64,000 nt of DNA, taken from NCBI GenBank assembly GCA_019614645.1, contig JABWDB010000019.1, positions 852,501 through 916,500 on the forward strand. Reading direction: 5' to 3'. Under the pieces are notes generated by a model. The model made no database searches, was not told where the DNA came from, and saw only the letters and a list, made by a program, of their open reading frames with translations. This stretch comes from Stratiolaelaps scimitus (lineage: Eukaryota; Arthropoda; Arachnida; Mesostigmata; Laelapidae). Below are positions 49,291 to 62,237 of this stretch, in pieces. The position numbers and the translations under genes are program-made. The first letter of the stretch is position 1, and the number at the start of each line of letters is the position of its first letter.

Positions 49291-49334
<44 letters not shown>
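49291..49334. repeat. (AT)22 microsatellite
   Basis: A 44-base AT run, the second longest in the window. Confidence 0.95.
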
Positions 49335-49337
<3 letters not shown>

Positions 49338-52300
49338 TCATTAGTAAATGTTTCATTAAGAAATCTAACCTATTTTGTTTTCTATGACGATAACTTGCGT
49401 GTGAGCCGTCTACGTATTGTACATCCTTGAAATTGGCCTAGAGTTGAAACGCGACTCCAAACCATGCTTAATTCTAAGCTAAAACTCCATCACTGGGAAT
49501 AAAAGCAACAACCAAAACAAAATATGAATAGAACCGAGAGGTCAGACGAGCATGGCGAGAACGCGTCACAAGGCCATCCTCCCCCTAGGCAGGCTATACG
49601 CTTCGAACGTGTCCATCCGCTCCATCTGTGAACACAAGCTCGTCTTTCATCCAGGCACAACACGGTGGAGGAAACATGACCTCTTTGAAGCAGATCACAG
49701 TAACACCCATAGGCCAGCCCTACACCGATATTCGACGACAAGATCCCTCCGAGAACGTCGCAAGAAGGTGATTGCAAAAGCGGACCACGTAGTACCGGCT
49801 GTACAGTATCAGCATCTTTTCGACGTTATCGCTGTCTGTGCTAAGCCGGAAAAGAAAACACCCTTGCTCAGTTTCTCGGAAGGGCTTGCACAAAGCTATT
49901 ATAGTTATCAAATGTCGTAACAAAAACAATAGCAGCAGTAGCAACAATGACAATAACGAGTACAACAACAACAAATCATCACTCACTTTTACTCTAGAAC
50001 AAGGCAGACCCAAGCTGCTTGGCCTCGGCTAAGTTAGCAGTTGGGTGTGTGTGTGTGTGTGTGCAACTTGGGACTAAGTCGCTCACACGAGTTGGGCGAA
50101 GCCCAGATAAGTCCACCATGACCGACCTGACGGGACCTTGAAGCAATGCCACACCGCGGTGCCGGTGTCCTCTCGTTATACACTGAACAAGTTCGGTATA
50201 CTGCGTGCGAGTATTACCTGGCAAACATCTGCATATCTGCATTTTCCCCGTCCTCCAGAGGCCCCAGCAGTATCTCCTAGTCCTTTTAAAGGTTGTCCAG
50301 ACCGTGGGCTCTCCTGCCGCCTCCCTCACCCACAGTCTATATCTCAGTGGGTACGTATCTCGGCGCGCAAGTCGCGCGCTACACCCTCCAGGAAACGGGT
50401 TAGTGGCCGCAATGTCATTGTTCCTCTATCGCGAACGACAGTTGTCAAGCGGCTGAAACGCGAGTGGAGGTCCTTCTGCTCGCTCTATAGAATATCGGCT
50501 GCCTCCGTTTCTCTCCGCGTTCTCTTCGTACCCTGACTAAGATGAGTCAACGACAGAGCCAGAACGCTGAGCTAACGCCCGGGGAAAGGGCTCAACTTTG
50601 TTTCATAGTCCGGGTTCCGCTATTTATGATATGCGCATGCGGTGACCGTGCCTAGCACGGCAGACAAGCACGCAGTCTGAAGGGTGTGCTCGAAACGATG
50701 GGATCATATATTCGAATTTCGAAGATGGCGAGGGTCGAGCAAAGAAATAGATCTCGGCGAGCGGGGGACCAGTGAAGTTTGTCTTGGGCAGGACCAGCAC
50801 TGAACGGAACAATTTTGTGTTTTAGTTGCTGGAATTCTTCACGAAATTTGAGCTTTCCCGCAGCGAAACCACAGCCCCGCCGAGTACGACTGGATTCGAA
50901 CGAGGAGCGCCCCGAGAATTGAGTGAGATGAACATCGGGCTCGAGACCGATCGCCACCATCGGACCAACTGGTAGATAGTGGACGATGTCTCTACTAGGC
51001 TCATAGATGATATGCACCAAACATGGTCACGACGAAGTGCGTCACAATCGCACGCCACCGAAAGTGATCTGCTTTTCTGTATGACCACATCTATCGTTTT
51101 CAACTAATTCGAGATTCAGTTGATATCGTGCAATCCTTTACAATTTTTGTCCGCTTGGAAGTTGCCTACTAGAGAAGAGTATGGCAAGCTCACTCAGACA
51201 AAGGTCAGTATATATTTCACACGTTTCGTATGCGTATTTGTACGCGTAATGCTGATCAACCCAGCAATGTTGCATTCAACCGCCTGGTGTTCTTTCCACC
51301 TGACAATCAAGTTGGTCACCGAGTGCAATAGACGAAATGCATGGGTACCTCCGTTGGCGTTATCGTCATAAACTAAAACGGTCGAAAGGACAAACGTCTG
51401 CTTCTGTGACGTTAGTTGTGGATTTCAAGGATGCGAGAAACATTCGTTTCTGACACACTGACTCCCTGAGGGCCCTGCTCGGCATGGCGACCAGACTTGG
51501 CTCTGCAGCTCTACTCTCGGGATCTGCGTCAAGCTTAATAACAGAATGAATCTCCAGACATTTAACGCGTATAAGAATGCCTGTACGAGACATCGTAGGC
51601 ATCGCACTCAATGCCCTCTGTGTCCCTCTTTCACACACCTACACACACGATCTGCTTGGATAGTCGCGCACCATGCCCCTAAACGAAATCGCACAAGGAC
51701 AATGTCTCAATAGGACGCATACCACAGTGCGTTAGATTTTCTAAAGCACAACACGTGTGCCCGATTCGCAGGAGACAATGCGGCTAGACTCTTGCCAGAG
51801 GTCGTCCTCTCGGCGTTCTCACTAGACACCCGCTGTCCTGAAGTGTCCTATCGACATTGTCGCCCTTCGAACGTTCGGCCGGCTTGGCCTTGACGACCAC
51901 CAGACGCTTTGTGGTGAACGCTTGCTCGCAACATATTATACATTAAGTCAAGAGGGTATTCACTCTTAGAGCGAGGCACAATCGCTCGCACAATTAGCGT
52001 GGCGAGTTTCTGCCACATGATCGCCAATCACCAACTGTATATGAGGGTTTCACACATCGCTTTATCACACACACACACACATCTTTTATTCTAGGAGCAC
52101 TAGTAGTAGTAGAAATAGTGGTAATAGCAACCTATAGGATGTATTATTCTGTGGGTGACACAGCTGCTACTTCGCCCATGCTACGGAGTTCTCATATAGC
52201 GCTGCACAATGAGCGCCACTTGCTGACGTGCCCGCAGATGGAGAAACAATATGAGCACTCACTAAATTATAGCAACGAATCGGAGAAAACAAAGACTACG

Positions 52301-55300
52301 GTCGCGCCCGATAGGATCTTGGCATTTGGGTCGAGGTTGCTGCAGATGGTTATTGCATGTGAGAGCCAAATGGGCGACAGCCTTAGCCTCACCCCCCGAA
52401 GGGATGCCCTCAGGTCGTGAAATCAACGGGTGCGGGCAGGATCCACGCATAACGAAACGAAGGTAGCAGCCACCAACAGCTTGCTGTCGTACGTCAGGGC
52501 GGACGGTCAAACGATCGCCCAAACAGCGGCGATAATTGAGGGTCAGCTGTTCGCTGCTTGTTCAGCCGTACGTTCCGCTGACTGGAAGTAACAGCCCCAT
52601 ATGTGGCTCGACTCGATGGAGGAGCGCCTGTCTACGGCAATGTCTAGCGTTGCGCTTGGCACAACGTCGATGGCGACAGCCACGACCACGACCTCAAGGT
52701 CGAACGGAACGGCTGGCAGCGACGAGTTGTCCTGACCGGCCAGCTACTTAACCAAACACCAGCGGACTATGTCAGTGGCTGACACGAGGCCAAAATGGAC
52801 ATAACTGATTCGTTAACAATGAGCTGAGCTCGTCGAGCCAAACCGGAACGCCGCCACTTTCCGCCGGTCGGCGCTCTCATAGTTCGCCTCTTCTCGAAGC
52901 GGGTTTCAGCACAGCTGGCTGACTCGTTTCACACTCTCGACCGTCTACTGCCCCAGCGTTCGACAGCCATACACAGACTCGCATCCGCGGTTCGTGATTG
53001 TGTCGTTTTTCCACCATTCGCGAGGTCTGCCAGCAAATCCAGCATAAACAAGAGCATTTCACGAAACTTCCACGGATTCTTTCGCTTCTTCTTCGGGAAT
53101 CACCTTTCACCAGTAGTGATCAATCAGACAAGACAGATGTGGGTGTCTCCATAAATGAAGAGGAAAAAAAAAGCTCAGTTTAAATTCGCCGCAACGCTAC
53201 GCTGTACACGTGTGCGCATGCTTCGAGCACCTCCACTCAAAACAGCGCTGCGCGTCCTGTCCGACACAGCCCTATATCGGCCTTTTCCCTTCCCGCCAGC
53301 GGGACGCTAAGATGGCCTGTGTACTTTGCAAGCAACGAGAGTCGCGGGTGCATCTAAAGTAGCCGTGGTTTGGGCGGCGCACTTTGTCGTATGGAAACGA
53401 CGGTCGTTTAAACTTTGTTGGATTCCGCCTCTTTGCCTTCGCCGTCCAAACGTCGGCCTGGCCTCGTCGTTCAGGGATAGCGATAAGGGAGGAGAGAGGG
53501 GGAGTGAGAGAGAGACATGAAGCTGACTCTGACCCTCTTCGGGTAATCCCTGTATTGCCCATTGTCCTACCTCGTATTTGTCTGCGGCTATTCGGCAGTT
53601 TTCAAAGTGTCTGTATGTTGTCGTCATCATGTCACTTGTCCTGAGTTTCCCGGCCCCCAAGCTCTGCTTTAACCCCCGTCTACCCTATTTCCTCTTCTGT
53701 CACCTAACCAGATCTGTGGCGATGGCAGGCCCTCTGGACGCGTTTATACGAGCTTGGTCCTTGAGGAGCTTCGGTTTTTAGTTTATGGATAGAACATGAT
53801 CATCCACGCCGAGGGCAGCATCGGCAGCCGACGGATGCATCCAGTATTGTCTGCCGTTCGTCGTTCGACACTTCGTACCGCTGTTGGGGTACAACCAACC
53901 GCGCGGAATAGGGGGCGAAGGAGAGGAGCGAAAGAAGTATATAACGCGGATGAGAACGATAAAGGCCATAACTTCTGCTGCAGCTATTGCTGTCATCGGC
54001 TTAGTCAGCGCGGCCAAAATTGAGTTAGCCCGCCGAGTCGCTTCGCCCTTATCCGTCATCGGGTCCTCATTCCAGCCACCGGGCGTCCCCAATCGCATAT
54101 GCTGACCGGGAAGGTCAGGCTGCTCGAGAATTAGAAGACGATCGGGTCGAGTCGAGGCGCCAGCGCTGACTACGGGCTGCCGGAGTAAGGATCAAAGCCG
54201 CCTGCCTCCCAGCTCTGCTCGGTTGAGAGGAACGAGGAGGGCGATACGGAAAAATGAGGTGCACACGAGCTCATAGGACATGCCGGCTGAGGGGAATTGC
54301 AATTTCAGGTCAGGGTGGTTTAGATCGTCAAAGGGTAATGTCGTCGGGCGCCAATTGAAGGCGTCGCAAACAGTGGCAGCGATAGTAGCAGCAGCAGCAG
54401 CAGAAAGCGGGTTTGCAGGAACATCACGAGTCTGCTTGTATGCTTACGCTACCGTTCCTCGAAAGTAACTTCGAGCTGTATTCGCGGTTCATCTCCCGGT
54501 TGCTTTCCAGCATCGACATCGCTTATAGCCAGCTAACCTCGTCGACGTAACCGCCTCTGTGCATTATTAAACTCTTGTAATTTGCACCTGGCAGCATGTT
54601 GCAGCAAACCGATCACTGGCGGTGTTATAGTGCACGATTCGATAGCATACAGTGTCCGCTCGAGATCGCAGTCGGAGAAGTCAGCAAACAGCGACAGAGG
54701 CGAGGCACCCAAGCTACTTACTAGGGATCAACAACAAGTTTCAGAAGTCCCTCCCACAGGGAGGTTATTGGAGTTTGCGCAACGGGAGAGACTGCCCTGC
54801 CTGACGCAAGGGATTGTTGGCTTGGTCAGTGCTTGATTAGTGCCTTCTTAATGAGCTCGCCGGAGTTAGCAGAGAAAAACGACGAGGGAAACGAGCTCGC
54901 ACAATGACAATCGATCTATATTCGATAAAATGCATAGCATCCCCGAGGGTCGGGAGCTTACGAAATTCGAGATTACTCGAAGTGGTAATCACTCCCCTAG
55001 AGGCTACCAGGTGAACTTTATCGTCTTAGAGGCAACTTCATCGATGCTCTTGTTCCACATGCGTTTTATCGAATATAGATCTATTATCGTTGTAAGCTTT
55101 CGACAAGATCGCTGCATGCAGAACAGGCTCATCTATCCGCAGTAGTCCATGGAAAGATCAGTAAAACAGTGCTTTTATTTTATTGCCATTCGGAATATCT
55201 AGTGTTCACCTCGAATGTCGAATTGACTGCAGAATCTAAGCAAATCCGTGAAGCCGAAATCTCGATTTTGTTCACCGTGCTTCTCCCTATCTACCTCGGA

Positions 55301-58300
55301 GTGAAGATTCGATACGGCAACAATTCGACAAGTTGAGGCTGTCCTCACGACAACGGCGCTGTTGACCGCTGTTGATGCGGAACTGAACGCGGAAGTGCCT
55401 CTACCGAGCAAGACTAGGTCGTTCCTCATCCTGTTCAGGATGGTGTTCAGGACGTCGTACAAGCAATCATCATCAACAATCGTTGGACACTAGGAGAAAC
55501 TACAGCTACACGTCACATGACGATCCGTGAACATATTGAAGTGAAAGTTCCTGCGCTAGAAATGCCAAGTGGGAGGAGTCGACACACGGCTCGGTTGGCC
55601 CGTCGGCCGATTCGAGAAGACTGATTACAAGCGACCTACAGGAACCCCTGTTGGTTGACCGGATCTAAAATACAGCAAGGCGGAATCGTGTCCACGACAA
55701 CGATAGGAAACCGTCTTAATGTTTGTGATAAAAAAAATACAAAGGTCGAGATTGATGGCGATTATGATCGGGGCGCAGTATAAGTCAACCACCAACGACA
55801 TCGACAATTTTTGTCAATTTACACTCGAGAGATAATCACCGTATCGCGATTTCCTCTATCGCTAACCTAACAAATCGAATTCAACGGAGAGCAAACTCGT
55901 TGACGTGGTCCGCGGGGCTAAATGGCTGTAGGACTATTCAGACCATTCTAGGTTCGACGACGATGACGATCGGCGCCACCGTAATATCCACGATACTACA
56001 TCAGGTAAACGGATATCTTCCAAGAACGAAAAAAACGAACCACATGTTAAAGGAGACCGAGAGCGATGCTTGGTTTTTCTGGCCAGCTGGCTCCGTTCGT
56101 TCACTGCCAACTGGACCACTTGGCTCCTGCCGACGACCAACGATTCCAGTGATTGGGGGCTGGTTAAGACGAGAGAGAGAGAGAGCACGGAAAGGAGTGG
56201 CACGGCAGATGAACTAGGGAATACGCAAAGCTAGCTTTCATGGTGGGGGTGTAGGCGCCACTGCGCCAGAAGAGAACGAACGAACTTGGATAGGGATGGA
56301 GGCGCGTTTCGGTTTCCATATGGCATACACGATTGCGGGTTTGCCACGAGCCCCATGTGGACGCGGCATTGCGCCAAGCTTCCATCCACTATCGCCTGTC
56401 GACAAGCGCCAGGAGGTCTTCCGACTGACGCCACCAGCCATGGTGCTCCAGCATTGGGTACAGCGCAGAAATGCTCCCGAAGGCGAAGGCGGATCCGTGG
56501 AGGTGGGATATCGCATAAGGTTCAGCGTTGTGGGGCGTAGTGAGTGCGGCAGGCAGCCATCGCGAGGCACAAGGACGGCATGCGCACAGTAATATCTTTA
56601 CTGCCTTACTGCCAGAAAGGGCGGTGCGGGAGGGGTGACGAGAGCTATAGACTGTAGTATCGTACGGACCCAGGCGAGTGAACCGACGGTGGAAGAAGCG
56701 GCGGCGGCGGCGTCTACTTCGACGCTGTGAGCCGGTGTGCTGTATAAATTCCCAATAAGCACGAAATGGGCCCAAAATCTCGCCTAACCTAGACTTGACT
56801 GGCCTATATAAAGCCTAACGTCGGCTGCGGCCGTTACTGCCGTTGCAGTAGCTAGCCACTACCGCCGCCACCGCCTCCATCACCACCAACACCACGGTGC
56901 AGGTGCCGCTGCGGCTGCCGCCGAACAACTTGAGAACCCAGCAATGTATGATATATGTAAATATGCATGTATATATATAAATATATATATATATGTATAT
57001 ATGTAATAGCTCTCGATATTATATGACGTTGATGCTGAGCAAGGCCCGTATTTCTGGATGGTAGACGAAGTCGCCGTGGAGGAGGGAAATGTTATAGAAC
57101 GAAGCGTCAGGGGGGGGAAATGAGGCGATAGCGCTCGGGGTCAGGGGACAGCATAAATAGAAGCCGGTACAAATCGTGCCGCTAGACCAGTATTGTGCAT
57201 GCTTCTCTACCCGATCCCCTATGATAGGTCGCAATGTTCGAGTAGCGATGGAGGTCGCCCCTGTCCAATGCGTTACACGTGGCTGAATGCCGTCGAGCTG
57301 CTCACCATAGAGGGCCGTGCTGCATCCGATTCAAATAGGGACGTCGTATAGCTAACAGCCGTTGATCCCTCTCGCGGCGCCGGTATAATAGAAGCAGCTC
57401 GCCAGCTGGTGAGCTGAACGATCGTCTAGGAGAGAATTCCTCGATAACTAATTGTTTGCCGAATAATATAGTGCTTGGGTCATCACGACCCGTAACAGCA
57501 ACCGCCGCAGTTGGGCGCGAGTATGCGACGGTCTACGATGTTGAACATCATGCGGGCAAACTTGGCCACATTCTGCGCGAGAAGGCTGTTTGTTCTCTGG
57601 ACGATTTTTATCAGGGCAGAAAACAGCGGCAAACCGCCACGTCAAGAATATGTAATGGTGAACGCTGCAGGGAACGGCTACAATTAATTGAAAATACATA
57701 TCGTCTACATGGACAGCAACGAAAGATCGAAGCTAGTGTGCCGGCGGCGACAATAACAACAACAACAACAGCAACAATAGTAATTCGCGGCGTACTTGCT
57801 AATCTCACAAATCGAATGTTGCATTTGCATTAAGCCGCACACCAGCTAACGCAAGTCGAGTGTGGCTCGAGGACGAAGCCAGCGCTTCTGTTGTTAGATG
57901 ATTATCAAAACGCACCCTCATTTGCATGAAATGCCCGAGGGATTCATACATCCACGCATGAGTACTATGGGCGCGGATCCTTCTACGGAGGATCGGTGCG
58001 AAGCGGCGCGGGGTGGCTGCACCGACGAACGAAAACAGACCAAGAGCTCGGAGGCGCTACCAGAGCACGCAGGCGCGTCCAGCTCAGGCCAACTCATGAT
58101 GGCTATAGGGTACCTGTGTGCTGGGTGGACCGTGATTGTCAGCGAGATGCCAGCTTCAACCAGGATAAAGAAGGGCAAAACTCGATTATGCAATCCATGT
58201 ATCTTAATACTCAAAGCACACTATGGTATATAATATAATGATAGATAGATCATTAGCTACGCATAAGAACTTCGGCCCCATTGCTGTAAGCTGCAGTGCC

Positions 58301-59570
58301 GATCGGGCATTGATGAGGTTGACAGCCATTCGATAGTAACTTGCCAATATGCCTATCCATAATCAAATTTGTCGTTCTGTAAAGGCAATGCTCAGATTTC
58401 TGGTTATTTCCGTTCAGGCACTCGACTTTGATGGAACTCGCGTTGAATGCGAGCGCTCGCATTCATCACAAGCGATTGATGATCTGATCCGATTGGTCGC
58501 AATGCTGTTCTCAGATAAACTCGGTCACGCTCTGAGGAATTCCCTCCAACGATGCCACATAACGATTAGCAACGTTCCGTTCAACTTCAGAGTATATACC
58601 ATTCGCATGTTAGAAACGAAAACTTCTGGTATATCTGCATCTTCTCTGGTATACCTAGCTCACTAATTCTCTCGAACAAAATTAATCTCACAGAAGATCT
58701 CAATGCCTCCAGAACACTTACTGTGGATGATCTGTATTTCTATATTTTTTCTGTAAGAGTACTACCGCTGTTTCTATTGAGTGCGTTAAATTCATTCTTC
58801 CGTGAGATGGAGAGCACAGTCGCACCATGATACGTACTTCTATACAAGGATTTATCACGATGCTAAACGAAATCCAACGCCTTCTTCACATGAAGTCCAT
58901 GCTCCATAATTCACCAATTTGATCGAAGCTACAGCGGTTGCACTTTCGACCCTTCGTGCCCTTCGTCGACATCAAGATCTTCATCCATTGCTATCCCAGT
59001 GATCCATTCCGAGTGACGCGGTGGCCGAGCTAGTTTGCGAGTCAAGGGATTCGCTCCGTTCTGTTGTCGTTGTCGACACACCGCGTCGCCCAGCTTCTCG
59101 TCGACACCAAAGAGTGCGAAGAGGACACGAACGATTGTAAGGCTCCATAATCGAAATGATTAAGGTTGAGTGCTATGGTGGGTGGCAGTGCCTGCAGTGC
59201 ATGATAGGCGATCGTCGCCGGCTCGCCACTGCTGATGGACCCATGCGGCAGACCCAGAGGCCTCAACTGCTGACTAGACCGCTAGCAATATAACTGCTGG
59301 CCGAGTCAGTATTCTGGATTGCACGCTGGACTTGCGGGCAAGGGGATTCCACCAGCTGAGAGCTGGTGGGTGCTGTGCAGTTCTTCGCCGTGCAAGCACA
59401 AGGTGATCCGCCTGCTTCGCCTCTTCTCGCATCCGATGCCAGGCAAAGCAGCGCAGCCCTCCAACCAGCCTGCTCCAATCCGACCAGCCTGCGCTAACTA
59501 TCACTGATGGGGCTGCGAGGCGGCCACTGCGACCGACGACGGGATAGCATGATCGCATATTCAGACCCTG

Positions 59571-60236
59571 TTGAGTAGCATTACTCGCAAAGTCGCTTCA
59601 CAGTGGTTCGCCTGCTCTCTCTCTGTCTCTCTTCCTCGATGTCTCTCTTACTCAGTCAACGTATCCCCTAGAAACGAGCGACCCGAATCCGCGGGCGGTG
59701 CGTTCGTTCCACGAACAACTGCCGAGACCGCGGCCGTCCTCCCGATGCCGAACAGTGAGCTGCCTCCCCCCTTCACCTCGCGTCGAACACCGAGGGCAAC
59801 CTCGGGGAGCAAGCCAAGCAAGAACGGGAAAAGTCCAGCGGCGGGAAATTGTCGACCCATCGTGGGCGCAAAAAGGGCATTCTCGTTGCTTTCATCTGTG
59901 CTAGCCACTGCGTCCCGCGTATCGAATCAAGCAGGCCCTGTCCTACCCGGTCGAACCATGGCAGCGTTGGGTTTCAGCGCCCTCCCGCCTTCGTGGCCGG
60001 CCATTTTCGCGGCGTGCGTTTTTTCGTTCGCGTTCGTTTGCGTTGAGTCCTTTCGACTGGTTGAGCAAAGGATCCAGCGGAGGAAACGGAGAAACGAAAG
60101 CGAAAACGAACGAGACGAGAAATCCCGGGGACCCCGGAGAGCCTTTAAATGGAATTGTCCATTCCAACTTTATAGATGGACAGATAGCGGTGGTGGCAGC
60201 AGCCGAGACGGGATATCCGCCGCTGGTTCGCCATGA
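59571..60236 (+). other. 221-codon open reading in GC-rich sequence, coding status doubtful
   Basis: The reading is Ser/Pro/Arg-rich. An internal ATG at 59958 would start a protein with one hydrophobic stretch (PSWPAIFAACVFSFAFVCV) followed by a very basic, Arg/Glu-rich segment, which resembles a membrane anchor. Long readings also exist on the opposite strand over the same bases, as expected where GC content suppresses stops. I see no homology. It could be a first coding exon of a gene running right, a GC-rich promoter region, or chance. Confidence 0.18.
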
Positions 60237-60732
60237 GTGCGCATCGTGGGGTAGTGACTGGGGTAGGCAGGCAGAGTTCCCCATGAGGGGGCTCATAGTG
60301 GGGGGCAACTGAGGGGATAGGCGTTACACGGCGGAAGGAACCGCGCGGCCACTGCATGGTATGGGGCCGATAAACTAGAGAGGGTTTTAGCTCCCTCGTA
60401 TGCTTCAAGCGTAACCAAGTCTCTAGCGGAGCTCCATGTAAGTTCGGGGTAAGTGTGACTCCAGTCGGTAGTCGGCTAGTCCCAGAAAGAGTTGGCTCGT
60501 CCATAGAACTGAGGAGTGAGTCAAGCTTCCCTGCCGCTGTTGCTGTCGACGTCTCCGCCACCGTCAACCCGGTTAGCTTCGAATCGAATGTGAGAGCGAG
60601 GAAAAGCAGAGAGGCAGTGATTGCGCAGTAAAGAGGGTGAAGTCCATCTGATCCTGCCAGCTATTATCGTTAGACAGAGAACGGAAAGGAGAGTACAGAG
60701 CACAGGGATAGACAGAGTGGACGTAAGGTAAA

Positions 60733-60874
60733 GGTTTATTAGTTTATCAAAGGAGCTTGTGCAATTTTACAGTGCTTAAGCCCTCTTATATGTCATCATC
60801 ACGCAGCGGGGCTCGAACCTGCGGCCTCTGGCTTCCGATAACCAGAAACTTGGTCGTCCAAGCCACCATAAATA
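60733..60874 (-). repeat. SINE family A, copy 4, best preserved
   Basis: Read on minus it begins GGTGGCTTGGACGACCAAG, whose CTTGG-ACGA-CCAAG forms a perfect D-arm-like hairpin. TCTGG...CCAGA forms an anticodon-arm-like stem, then comes GCAGGTTCGAGCCCCGC, a T arm with four of five pairs. The tail is GATGACATATAAGAG, CTGTAAAATTGC and CTCCTTTGATAAACTAATAAA. This is clearly tRNA-derived. Confidence 0.85.
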
Positions 60875-62185
60875 AAGAGAGGAAGAATCCAATGAAACAA
60901 AGAGTTCAGTCAGCATCTCGCCGTAACGCACCTCAGGCCAGAAACCTATACACACCTCAAGCCCGTGCCACACGACAACGTTGAAGTGGGCGGGTCGCTT
61001 GCCGCAGCAGCCGGATACCCTGGCCAATCTGTGTATGTCCCCTATTCCACTACGTGAGACGAGCCGAGAGAGGCGCTGCTGGACTAGCAGGGTTATTTCA
61101 GTATTTGATGATAGAGCGAAGGGTGCAGAAAGGAAGGAGTGCTATGTTCTTGTCTATCCATGACCAGGGCACTCGGCGTCTCGCTTTTTTATTGCTCTCT
61201 TCGTTCGTGCAGACCGCTCGACCGACCGACCCACCGAACGAACGAATCACGTCTGCGTTTTGGGGTCCCCGGGGGTATCATCCCCCCGGTCGAGTGGCGA
61301 GTGTTGTCACCACGTTTCCCGAGCAGAAGTAGCAGCCGTAGTAGTACTGGACTGGCAGACTGGACTGGTCTGGGCTCCGGGCCACCCTCGTCTGGGTAAT
61401 ATGCTCGCCTGCTCTCCGCGCCCAAACCTCCATTCAAGTTCAACGATCTCAGAGAGCCTCTCAGGGACTCACATTTCCATGCAGCAACACACACACACAG
61501 CGGCCAGGGACAGACGACATAGGCATGGTGTATCTTTCATTTTCTTCTCACTCAAGTGCTGGCCGCATTCCCTTCGATCGGCCGAGAGAGGTCGAAGGCT
61601 GATGTGGTTCTTCTCCGAAGCCGAGTCCCTCCCAGCCCATCGCCGATTGCCAACTCGAGGAAACTCAATTCTCATTTCAGCCCATATAAATAAGTACAAT
61701 ACAGACGAATAGTTGAAGAAGTATATATCGTTGCAATGGTGTGCGCTGCCCGGAAGCGGCTCGAAGCGAATAAAATGATCATCCCCAATAAAAACGCAGC
61801 TATTCGGTGAGCTAATTCGAGCCATTTTTTTTACCTGTTAGTGCAGAAGTGTATCTCCCCATCGAATAAATATGATACCATGGGTACGCGCGCATTCGCC
61901 TGTGGACCTAAGCGGGTTCATACGCGGATATGTTTATCATAACTAGAGCCTTCATACATCTCTTCCTCAGGAACAGGCGGCATATGCGGAGCGGCCGGTA
62001 CAACGCTTGCATGTGCTGCATCCCCACAATACGTCCATGGATTTATAGGTCTGGATGACAGCAGTAAATTGAGTGCGTCCGTTCAAATCATCGACGGCAG
62101 CAGGGCGGCTTCGAAAGTGCATCAATCCACATCGCATCATGATATCGAATTTCCGCAAAAGAATAGCGATACGTCAGCATAACGC

Positions 62186-62203
62186 CTCTCTCTCTCTCTC
62201 TCC

Positions 62204-62235
<32 letters not shown>
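62186..62235. repeat. Compound (CT)n(TA)n microsatellite
   Basis: An interrupted CT run passes directly into a TA run. Confidence 0.95.

Positions 62236-62237
<2 letters not shown>

Larger units (their letters stand above)
46066..59570. other. Upstream flank of the kinase gene, no gene recognised
   Basis: This 13.5 kb should hold the FAM20C-like promoter and any noncoding 5' exon, but I see no decisive promoter signal. It carries TA runs at 47182-47202, 47613-47647 and 49291-49334, a GT run at 50045-50062 and a short AGC run near 54.39 kb. Open readings of up to about 200 codons exist, for example 46550-47161 on minus, but show no domain, membrane pattern or splice context. Confidence 0.6.

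Noticed and set aside
49552..49920. 122-codon plus-strand reading
   Set aside because: Basic, low-complexity towards its end, no domain, and no splice or polyadenylation context.
60733..60874. Possible functional tRNA gene on the minus strand
   Set aside because: The D, anticodon and T arms partly fold, but there is no closed acceptor stem and the conserved tail is shared with three other copies, so it is a SINE.
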